The notes under the pieces were generated by a model. The model ran no database searches, had not been told where the DNA came from, and was given only the letters and a program-made list of their open reading frames with translations. Shown one piece after another: positions 31,852-40,188 of a stretch of 40,674 nt of DNA. The stretch's first letter is position 1, and each line of letters begins with the position of its first letter. The translations under genes were made by a program, and so were the position numbers. The stretch lies in the NCBI GenBank assembly GCA_009746045.1, contig RPFO01000933.1, positions 1 to 40,674 of the forward strand. The letters are read 5' to 3'. Source of the stretch: Mesostigma viride (lineage: Eukaryota; Streptophyta; Mesostigmatophyceae; Mesostigmatales; Mesostigmataceae).

Positions 31852-32692
31852 GTTGTCGTTGCGGCGGCAGCCGCAGCTATGGGTGCTGCGGAGCAAAATC
31901 CCAAAAGCACTGGTTGCACCGGCCACTTGGCCAGTGGTGAGACTTCCAGTTGTTAACCGGCCAGGCGTAGTTCCTCGCCCGGTTAACTAAAAGAAAAGAA
32001 AATGATTACCTCCGGTCCGCACCTTTTCCCCAGCTTGGGGTCTTTGGTGGGCCGGGTGCCGTGACAGGTGCTCAACTGTCGCTTGGTCGGCCCAGTGCGC
32101 GAGCTGGTGTTCCGTACCTGGGGATGCTTGCACCCCGGGTTGGAGCCGGATGGCTGGCACTGGCGACCCGTGTCTCGGTCCGCGGCCTGCGGCTTTTTCT
32201 TCGGAAATTGCTGCTGGCCAGCAAACTTTGCAATTGCCTTCCGCCGAGGGGGGGTGCCGGTTGGGGCTGGGGACGGCGATGGGAAAAGCGCCTAAGCTAG
32301 AAATTTTTTCCCCACGCATAGAAACCTCGGGGGGGAATGCGGTCTTGGCTGAACGGACTCTCGTTCAGCCAGGTGCCTGGGGCTGTGGCCTCGGGCATCC
32401 GGGCTGGCGGGGCCTGGGCTAGGTCCACGTTTTTTTTCTCGAAGCACCCCGGGTCTATGGGGAGACGGCCATAGCGGTACCGACTCGGGGCCCCGAGAGG
32501 GGTCATGATAGGCTGGCCGTGCGCAATCGCAGTGCAAATGCGCTGGGCCTTTTTGGGCCTGGCCATGCATCCACAGCCGCCGGGCACACGCCTCCCGATG
32601 TGGGGGGGCTCCCGTTTTGCGGCAGGGCGGTCACTTGTGACAACGAGCAAGGTGGAGTGCGGCTTCAAGGGAAAGCCAGGGCGGGGGTGATT
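31852..32692. other. GC-rich segment between repeats, no gene recognised
   Basis: Several overlapping frames of 60-130 codons exist on both strands, as expected in GC-rich DNA, but none shows a recognisable domain. An inverted pair GTTAACCGGCC / CCCGGTTAAC lies near 31955-31986. Confidence 0.4.
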
Positions 32693-32820
32693 GGGCAACG
32701 TACTTCATGAAGGGCCTTGAACGGCGTGCCTCCGGGCATGTCAATAGTGTTACATGTATGCTTCCACTTATTGTTTTTAATGAAGATGCTGCTTTTTGTG
32801 GGAGCTACGTGGGACATGAA
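32693..32820. repeat. Repeat B, copy 1 (128 bp)
   Basis: Direct repeat of 33275-33402 with one mismatch seen (CTGCTTTTTG against CTGGTTTTTG). It abuts repeat A copy 2 with no gap, so A may have inserted into or recombined with B. Confidence 0.88.
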
Positions 32821-33241
32821 TCGGGGTTCTTTGAACGGAGTTTCTTCTATACGTGAATGCGGGAACAAGAGGCCGCTGGATGAGCGGTTTATAGGTCGTA
32901 TGTTTTCTCGTAGCTGTTTGGCTAGAGCTTTTGTGATTAGTAGATGCAGTATAGTGCATGGTTGAAAAATGAATTAAATAAAATGTGCGTTCCGCGCTTG
33001 GGTTGATTATACCCGGGCGGAACGGGGCGTGAGGTGCAGTGCCCCTGAAAAGAACAACCTACGCATTATTTAATACTAGCCGTGCAGATTAATTCGGGAT
33101 ATTCTACCCCCGGTCTGTACGGTTAGCGTCTTACTAGCATCACTGAACATAAGGGTTTAATGACGTCAGTTAGCTAGGGATAAGGGAGGTTTTGCGACTA
33201 AAAGCCGCTCTGGCTGGTTTTGTCGGCCTCTTTCTTTGCTC
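32821..33241. repeat. Repeat A, copy 2 (421 bp)
   Basis: Second copy of 31435-31851 with a 4-bp AATT insertion. B-A-(33 bp)-B is the local order, which could arise by insertion of A into a B-containing element or by unequal exchange. Confidence 0.88.
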
Positions 33242-33274
33242 CCCACCCACCCACCCTTGTCTTGGTTGCCTCTA

Positions 33275-33402
33275 GGGCAACGTACTTCATGAAGGGCCTT
33301 GAACGGCGTGCCTCCGGGCATGTCAATAGTGTTACATGTATGCTTCCACTTATTGTTTTTAATGAAGATGCTGGTTTTTGTGGGAGCTACGTGGGACATG
33401 AA
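33275..33402. repeat. Repeat B, copy 2 (128 bp)
   Basis: Second copy of 32693-32820, offset 582 bases. On the minus strand B is open for its full length, but the translation is not recognisable. Confidence 0.88.
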
Positions 33403-33970
33403 GTGACTTTTAAATCATGGCTACACAGCTTACACCTCCGCAGGCATGTTGGAACAAGCCCCGCCATGCCGTGAGCCGAAAAAAAGGAAGAAACGCATCA
33501 AGCAAGGACGGTCGTAAACGTCACTGAAAACAGCAAAATCTGACCTGCCGGCAGGTAATGCGACAGCCTGGAAAATGTGATTCGTTTCTCGAGAATCTGA
33601 TTAGCGCTCGTGAAAGTAGACTTGAAGCCCATTCGGATTCCACCTTTTGGGAATTGTGAGCTTCCAACAAAAAAGTTTCCCCCACAATTAATAAACATGC
33701 ATTTTCGCTGCCAATTCCAGATCTGGCCGACACAAAAAATCAGCGTCTCAGTTTGCAAATTATTTTGACGCATGAACATACGCGAATAATATCTACCATG
33801 CATCATCGCAAAGCAGGAGAGTTTACGCGTCGTTTGCATCCATCGCAGCGACTTAACATGCATAATTGACTTTTGACTGATATTCCGTCGGACATAGGGT
33901 CGACAGCCATGCGAGGTGGAATTTTTCTGGTCCCGTCGTCCTCAACGCGACGCGTTCGCGCCAAAATTCC
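33403..33970. other. TIR-element right interior, nothing recognised
   Basis: A minus-strand frame of about 121 codons (33863-33498) has no motif I recognise and may be chance. The right terminal inverted repeat of the host element follows at about 33971-34012. Confidence 0.4.
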
Positions 33971-34012
33971 TAGGATCTCATGTAACCGGACGGACCGATT
34001 TTAGGTGATGTG

Positions 34013-35977
34013 CCTGATGGTAGCACACCTAGCCTGCGTGATGGGCTCCTGCAATGCATCTACAATCTGCTGTGGGTAGTCCTTACCACCCTCCATCCTG
34101 ATGAACCACGAGCCCTTGGCTTGGAACAACGTAGCCTGCATGCCACAGAAGACCATAGGCTCATTCTCCACCATGTGCTGTATCTTACCCAGCTCAAACC
34201 GCTTCTGGATCTTAGCCAAGACAGCCTCAACCCAGTCTGGTGGACCTATGAGATGCAGGTCATCACCATGCAGTGAGGCAAAGACAGGAAGGCCATTGTG
34301 GGACCCTTGGAACAAACAGGGATCCACTGGAGACACAGAAAACCCACAAGTATTCTTCAAGAATTTCTCTAGGCTCTTTCTCCAGATAATGGGACTGGAC
34401 CTGAGACCTTCCAACCCTTTCAGAATTCTCAGGTACCTGGCCTTTATCTCTGCTCTCCATACAGCAGGTACAGTCACAAAGAAAGGAGGGATATCTCTCC
34501 AAGTCTGCCTAGCCTGATCTTGGTCACCCTTGAGAAAAGCCCTCTTGAAATCAATCAGCACAGAGCTATAGGGCACACCCTTAACCAGAAAAGACAGAAA
34601 TATACACAGCAGAATCCTCCACGTGTCATGCAGCATCCCTGGAGTATAGAGCTCCTCATCTAACAACTGGCCAGTGCCATGATACTCGGTTACAACTGGT
34701 CTGACATGTGGCACCTGGACACCATCTACCTCCTTGAGCTTGAGGACAAACATCAATCTGAGCAGCTGGTGAACTTCTGGCAGCTCATCCACAGGTTCTG
34801 CACAGTTGGAAACTATCCACTCATGCCCAGAAGCAACAAAGCCAAGAGTCCATGCCTTAGCCATCTTGGGGCTTTGCATCATCTCGACTAGCTGGCGCCA
34901 GGGAATAGGACTGTGAGCAGCTATCTGGTACCTGTTTACCCCTAACTGCCGTGGATCAAAGGTGGTTGGGATTATCAACAGGTCCTCAGCTATGGGCTCC
35001 TGACCTTGAGGACCCTCAGCTGGCTGACTCCTAACAGCCTTCACCGCCACTGCAAGACCCTGGGAATAGTGATATCTTTCAAGGGGGAGGCTGCCCCTGC
35101 CTTCTAGTGCCAACTCATCAGAGGTCAAAGTAACCCCTGGCATGCACAAGAAGTTCTGACCCAGAATGGCAGGCCCCTGATAGCCCTCTACCACACAGAA
35201 CGTGGTGGGCACCCCTAAGATAGGCACACTCACTTCCCCAAGGATCTTCATGGACACCTTTCCTGAGAAATCAGACACAGCAAGGCAACTGGGATGGGAC
35301 ATCTGTAAGCCTACAGCATCCTCTTCCCTGATGACAGACACCTGTGAGTTGGTATCTACCTCCATTGTAGCTGCCCAGCACGACCCCCACCCCGTGAGCT
35401 TGGATACCTTGGGATCATGTTTGCTGCGCATGAGTGCTCGGATGACGTCCGCCATGAGAGGCCCCCGGGCCTTAGGTGGCTGCCCCGTCCCCTCTGGCCT
35501 TGTGACAGTTGCTTCAGCAGCCTCCTCCTGCTCGTCATCTTCCAGCAGGGACAGACCATCATCCACCACCAGAGGATTGTTAGCTGCTGCTGCCTGGCTC
35601 TGGCCTGGCTCCTCAACCCAGCTGGGAGGGCCTGGCCCGTCTGCAGGCCAGATTGCATGTGGCCTTCTTTCCTTGACATGAGCCCAGGACAACCTGTACA
35701 CGTGCCTTGGATCCTTTTCCAAAGCCACCAGGCAAGATCTGTTAGCTTCTTCCACACGAGTGACAACCCCATCCTGCCACTTCCCCCGCTTGCCTGGAAT
35801 AGATGGTTCCTTCCACATCCTGACCTTCAGCCCCACCTGAGGCCTCAGCACATTCCAGTTCTTGTCCTTACGTCTCAGCTGGGCAAATAACCTATCTGCC
35901 TTCCTAAGACTGGCCTGCACCACGTTCTCAGGCAAAGCTATACTGCAGGGCCAGGGGAGAGACAGCCACACCATCAA
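34013..35977 (-). pseudogene. Copia-2 protease and reverse transcriptase, cut by insertion
   Basis: The frame is open for about 655 codons. Residues count from 35977. Residues 1-130 complete the integrase C-terminal part. The retropepsin-like protease spans about 200-300: D208 in MEVDTNSQVSVI, then VPILGV and AILGQNFL, the classic ILG signature. RT of the RVT_2 type follows: D476 in LIDFKRAFLKGD, GLEGLRSSPIIW, FSVSPVDPCLF, and HGDD with D572 and D573. The frame is cut after ..ATIR by the TIR element at 34012; RNase H resumes at 25419. Protease lies after integrase and before RT, as in Copia-1, with good alignment through DT.. to LALEGRGSL. A one-base insertion in a C run near 35953-35960 separates it from the integrase frame. 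Confidence 0.88.
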
Positions 35978-36932
35978 AGTAATAGTTAACCCTGTGGTTC
36001 AGCTGCTCTTCTATCCCCTTACACCAGGCTGCCCTCTCTAAGGCAGATGCCACAAGTGGCACTGACTCTGCTGCTAGCACCACTGTCTTCACTTCACGTA
36101 TGGATCTCTCTACAGCCCCTTGCTGCCCATGACTCTCCCTGGGGACTACTACCAGCTTACAAGGCAGCTGGTCCTGATGCTTGAGCAAACAGTCAAACTG
36201 CAAGTCTGCCTGCACACTCTTGCACACCCCAAAGCCTGGGATCAGGGCCTTCATACCCAACAACAAGTGGTGCTCCTGCATACCAGGCAGAACGTCTATC
36301 AGCCTGTATCTGCTGAACCTGTCCACCCCCACCAATATATACAAGCCCCTGATATGCTGGATATCCATCTGGATGTCGCCACGCTCCCTAGCAGGCTCCC
36401 TAGCATGGGACTGAGGTGGGTGAACAGCATTCTCCTGGCAACCACAGTTCTCAGCAGCAGCCTGGCAAGCCTCCCACAAAGGCTCCCTACCTAGCTTCCA
36501 AGCAAACATTGCTGCCTGCCCAGAATGCCCAAACATATGATGCAATCTATGGCCAGCCTCAGCATAGCTCAGCACTCTCTCAGTACTGACCTGGCGAGAC
36601 GTCTGAACCGTGTGTGGGGACACATGATCCACTCCTGAGGTTCCAGGGCTTCCCTGCAGGCCGTCCTGACGCCCCAAGTCAGGCCCTGCACCCTGGACCG
36701 CTCCAGGCCCTTCCAGCAAGGTCCCTTGGCCCTCCAGGCCAGCACCTGCTGGAGACCCACCACCTGCATGAGGCATAGGGAATTCAGCTGCAGCATTGTT
36801 ATTGCAATCCAGTGGAAGAACAACATCTTTACACCCTTGGTGCTGCACAAGGGGCACACCCCCGTCCTTATGTACATCCAGCACACCTTCCCCAAGGGGT
36901 GATTGACTATTTACAGGGGATGATGTAGCTAG
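35940..36932 (-). pseudogene. Copia-2 integrase
   Basis: The frame is open from 36932, just after a TGA at 36935-36933; the first ATG-independent segment reads LATSSPVNSQ. There is no convincing ATG, which again suggests expression as a Gag-Pol fusion. The zinc-binding region is HRLHHMFGH followed by a Cys cluster (ENCGC). Catalytic residues: Asp in MDIQHI, Asp in VQADLQFDC, and Glu in HGQQGAVERS, so the normal third acidic residue is present. It ends in YFDGVAVSPL, where a frameshift leads into the protease-RT frame. It would insert element cDNA into chromosomal DNA in the nucleus. Confidence 0.85.
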
Positions 36933-38280
36933 TCACTGCTGCCCAGACTGGCCCCTGCCCCAGCAGGCTTGGCCTTCCTGTCAGGACACTCACGACGCCA
37001 GTGACCTTCCTTGCCACACACAAAACATGCTCCACCCTTCTTCCCAGACCCAGCCCCACCCTTGCCAGGCTTCCCCTGGCCTCCCTGAGGCTGCCCACCC
37101 TGCTTGCCCTGGTTGCCTTGAGCTTGGCCCTTGCCTTGCCCTTGGCCACCCTTACCCTGCTGACCACCAGCTTGCTGGCCCCAACCCCTCCTTGGGAACC
37201 TGCACCCTTGCCACCCTGAGCCCCCTGCCTCTGGCGCCTGAAGCGCTTACGCTTGTTGGGCCTTGCCCCATCACGGGCTGGGTACCCGGGGACATCACCT
37301 TGGCCCTGCACAGCGGAGGTGGCATTGCTGCCATGGGACTGGATAGCCTTGCAGGCAGGATCTGGCTTCCTTATGCTGAGGATTACAAGCTCCAGAGCAC
37401 GCAAGGAGCCATCAGTCTGGTTAAGAAACATGCGGGCACCGTTCCTCCCATCCACACTCAAACCCATACGGTCCAGGAAATAGTCTGCCAAGGCCCTATC
37501 TGTGACCAGGAAGCCATACTTGGCCCCCTTGTCCCTGATACGGTTGAGCCTAGCCCATTCCTCTGCCACAGGGCCCACTATCTCAAAGGTGTCATACTGA
37601 TGCTTATAGTAGTTGGTGAGGTTGAGAACCTTGTCAGAGAACTCCTCCCTCAACCCATCCAGGAACTGTGCCCAGGTTAGCTTATCCTTGACAGCAGTCC
37701 TAGCCTTCTCCCTGACACGCTCTGACGAGTCCCTGTTGCACGTGGACGAGTGAAACACTTGCACTAGGTTGACAGTGGGGTCCACGGAGAACACAACAAG
37801 CTCCATGTCCTCTAGCCACTTGTCCAAAGCTTCCTGTGCTAGTGGTGGGTTAAGAGGCTTTTGTCCATTCATAACAGTGACAGCACTCATGTGAGGTCTC
37901 GACCCTGGCAGCGCCTTCACTGGCTCCACCACAGCGGGTGTCACAACAACAGCACCACTTGGTCCAGCAGGCACAGGGGAGAGCACATCCACATGAGGCC
38001 TCTTACCATTGCCGTCAGCGGAGGGGTCCCTCTTACGCTTCTCCACGGCAGGTTGCCCATTCGCCACCGTTATTGCATCAGATGCCCTGCGCCCGCGCCT
38101 TGCGCGCCTCCTCCACCGAGTCTTCGTGTCGCCTCTTGCTCCCTGGTCGCTTTCCCCCATCGCCGTCGCTGGCTGGGATCGCCTCTCCCACCAGCGCCTC
38201 CTTGCCCTTCCCAGGCTCCTGGCTCTCCCAGCCGGTGCCCCCTCGCCCTTGTCGCCGTCGCCCGGTTTGCCACGAGGCAT
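36929..38280 (-). pseudogene. Copia-2 Gag with zinc knuckle, one frameshift
   Basis: ATG at 38280. The N-terminus is very basic (RRRWWERRSQ, RRRARRGRRAS). The capsid-like middle has LAQEALDKWLEDMELVVFS and DKLTWAQFLDGLREEFSDK, typical of helical retrotransposon Gag. A basic tail (NKRKRFRRQRQ) follows. A one-base loss in a G run near 37185-37191 shifts the frame; in the other frame a Gly/Gln/Lys-rich linker leads to the CX2CX4HX4C knuckle CFVCGKEGHWRREC near 37019-36978. That frame ends at TAG 36931-36929. The adjacent minus frame reads CAG-TGA-CTA and then runs into integrase. Confidence 0.82.
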
Positions 38281-38333
38281 TATATACAAGTGGGGACACA
38301 ACAATAAAGGCGAAGGAAAAAGGAAGAACTGAC

Positions 38334-39518
38334 TCAAGCACTGGCGTCGCTGGGGGATGCCGTGGGCACCGTCCCAGCTACTGACTCAGCACCTGCTTGG
38401 TTCGCTGCCTCCAGCTCTCGCTCTTGAGCAGTGGCTGCGATGGGCGTCTCTGGCCGCTCCTCGTCGCTGCCAGCGGCGTCCTCCCCGTCGGCGTAGGGTC
38501 CAAACACTCTGCTAACGGGTCGCCCGTCTGCAGATTTCTCCACTGGGATCCGGGGCTCGCTCCCACTCGAGCGATCCCACTCAAGGTTCTCACCCACCGC
38601 GTTCCACCACCCCGCTTGTCGTTGCAGCCCCACGACCACCGTAGTCGTGTTCGGGCTCTTGCGGGACGTGCAGCTCAGCACGACGTCGTGCAGCGTACCC
38701 TTCTGTGGTACCGTCGCCTTGATCTATCTGCTGAGATGAACGTTCGATGATCCCCTCTGGCTGATCAACGAATTGGTAATGGAAGTCTTCTGGCGTTACC
38801 TCCCGACCCGTGATGACCTCGACCACTGGATCGTGTGCGTCTGGTTCCGCCGCCCGCGGTGTGTCGAGTGTTGACCAAATCCCAAATGGTCGTGTGGTTA
38901 TCACCCACCGGTCTGCGTTGCCCCGTGACTCCTGCAAAAGAATGTTCACGAGGTGTTCGCACGTTTGTGAAACCACCTCTGCCGACGACCAGGGGTTGTC
39001 GACTTCGCGCGCCTGCGCTTGCCTGATCACGTCCGGGACTTCAACTCCCGCGCCCAGCACAGACGTTGCCACCTGATGGTTGAACAGTCGCGCTGCTCCC
39101 AGTCCAATGGCCACGATCTGGCCCAGTGCCTCCCGCGCCAAATCCAGCTGCGACACGGTCACGTGCCCGCCCTGGTGAGCCACCTCCAGACCGTAAATGG
39201 TCGAGGACAGCTCGTCCCTATTGACACAAACTTTTCGACGGCCTCTCGCGACAATTCGCCGGGAGCTGTCGAAGCCTCAATCTGCATCACAATGGGGTCG
39301 CTCGCCGCCGGCCCTGCTGCAGTTCCGCAAACTGCTACCCAACCTTTCTTCGCCAGCCCCCTTGCCAGGTACGCCGCCTGGACGAAGGTTGATGCGGTGC
39401 TCGGATGAGCGTAGGGATGAAAAGGTCGTGATCGCTCCGGGGCTCCTACCCGAAGCTGCGGCTGCGAGCTCTGGCTTTGCGAAGGCTCAATGGCCTGTTC
39501 CCTCGGCACGTTGGACAT
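38334..39518 (-). pseudogene. Copia-2 extra ORF upstream of gag, unknown product
   Basis: Starts at ATG 39518 (MSNVPREQAIEPSQ), 25 bases inside the 5' LTR, and ends at TGA 38336-38334, 53 bases before the gag ATG. Two one-base frameshifts are inferred, near 39220 (EKFV into RDELSSTIYGLEVAHQGGHV) and near 38730 (IIERSSQQ into KATVPQKGTLHDVVL). Joined, it would be about 395 residues. It has an Ala-rich helical middle (REALGQIVAIGLGAARLF), a likely beta-rich part (KSPNTTTVVVGLQRQ) and an acidic Glu/Ala-rich tail (DGEDAAGSDEERPE). I recognise no domain. The continuity of sensible composition across both shifts supports a once-functional gene. Copia-1 has no counterpart. It could be a structural or envelope-like accessory protein; that is a guess. 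Confidence 0.6.
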
Positions 39519-39543
39519 GAAGAAGTAAGGAGACAATAATACG

Positions 39544-40183
39544 AGTTAGAAAGAGCTCCCAACGTATGTGAGCTCTTGGTCTTTCACAGCGCGTCTTAGC
39601 CAATGTTGCAAGGCAGCAACCTTAAATCTGTTCACCAGGCCACGACCACAATGGGCACTTCCACGACCAAGGTGGCACCCACGGTTCGTGCTTTCCGAGA
39701 TAGCTGGTCATCCCCCATGACCAAGCTATATCCTTTGCGTTGTTCCTCGTTCCCATCGGCGTGACGAGGCACGTGCAGGCGTGCAAGCAAATCCTCAACG
39801 TCCACTGGCATCAGTGCAGAGCCAGGACGAACTGGATTTGCCTAGACTCTGCAACCTAGGAAGTACAGGACCTGTCACAAGCCTGCAAGGCCTAGTATCC
39901 TTGCAGCCTGTGCCAGCTCCAGTACCCACCAGTCACAGGCTGCTGCTCCTCCTGGCTACGTGGACCACAGTCACGTGATAGACAGGCTAAGCCTGTGCAG
40001 GCACGGCCTGCCACGTGTCCTGTCCACTACCAGAGGACTGCACCCTAGTCGGCCACGGATGGCTAGGACTTCGGGACTTGATATCTTTCTCGTCCCTTGT
40101 CTGTTTCAGGCGGTCAGCACGGCGTTGGAAAGGTCTTTCCAAACTGCATCCACTTAGCATATTGGTTGCCCAAAATGCTAACT
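39544..40183 (-). repeat. Copia-2 5' LTR (in element sense)
   Basis: 640-bp copy of the LTR at 23108-23752. Read on the minus strand it ends CTAACT and is followed by CGTATTATTGTC, which does not begin with TGG; no standard primer-binding site is seen. Confidence 0.92.
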
Positions 40184-40188
40184 TGAGC
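40184..40188. repeat. Target site duplication TGAGC, right copy
   Basis: Matches 23103-23107 exactly and defines the Copia-2 insertion. Confidence 0.93.

Larger units (their letters stand above)
25420..34012. mobile_element. 8.6-kb TIR element nested in Copia-2 pol
   Basis: The left end (25420 onward) begins CACATCACCTAAAA and the right end, read on the minus strand from 34012, begins with the same 14 bases. By eye about 33 of the first 42 positions match, including GTTACATG at 27-34. The 2-bp flank CC is present on both sides. Removing the element and one CC restores ATC-AGG-GGC-ATG, reading I-R-G-M, which aligns with L-R-G-Q in Copia-1, so the borders are exact. No transposase is recognisable. 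The inside consists of other repeats, so this is a non-autonomous or gutted DNA transposon. CACA ends loosely recall CACTA elements, but those usually make 3-bp duplications. Confidence 0.78.
23108..40183 (-). mobile_element. Copia-2: copia-like element, 17.1 kb with nested insertion
   Basis: LTRs lie at 23108-23752 and 39544-40183, both with ends AGTTAG...CTAACT, and a 5-bp target duplication TGAGC flanks them. Genes are on the minus strand: an unknown ORF, gag, integrase, protease, RT, then (beyond a TIR element at 25420-34012) RNase H, 3' UTR and polypurine tract. Without the nested element it would be about 8.5 kb. The LTRs differ by about 14 substitutions and four small indels by eye, so it is older than Copia-1. 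At least four frameshifts disable it. Confidence 0.92.

Noticed and set aside
31990-32700. Overlapping frames of 90-130 codons as a host gene
   Set aside because: Several frames are open on both strands in GC-rich DNA, none with recognisable features, and the segment lies between transposon repeats.
33498-33863. 121-codon minus-strand frame as a transposase fragment
   Set aside because: No catalytic motif or similarity I can recognise; length is compatible with chance.
25420-34012. Calling the nested TIR element CACTA/EnSpm
   Set aside because: The ends begin CACAT rather than CACTA/G, the duplication appears to be 2 bp, and no transposase is present; the evidence is too thin for a superfamily name.
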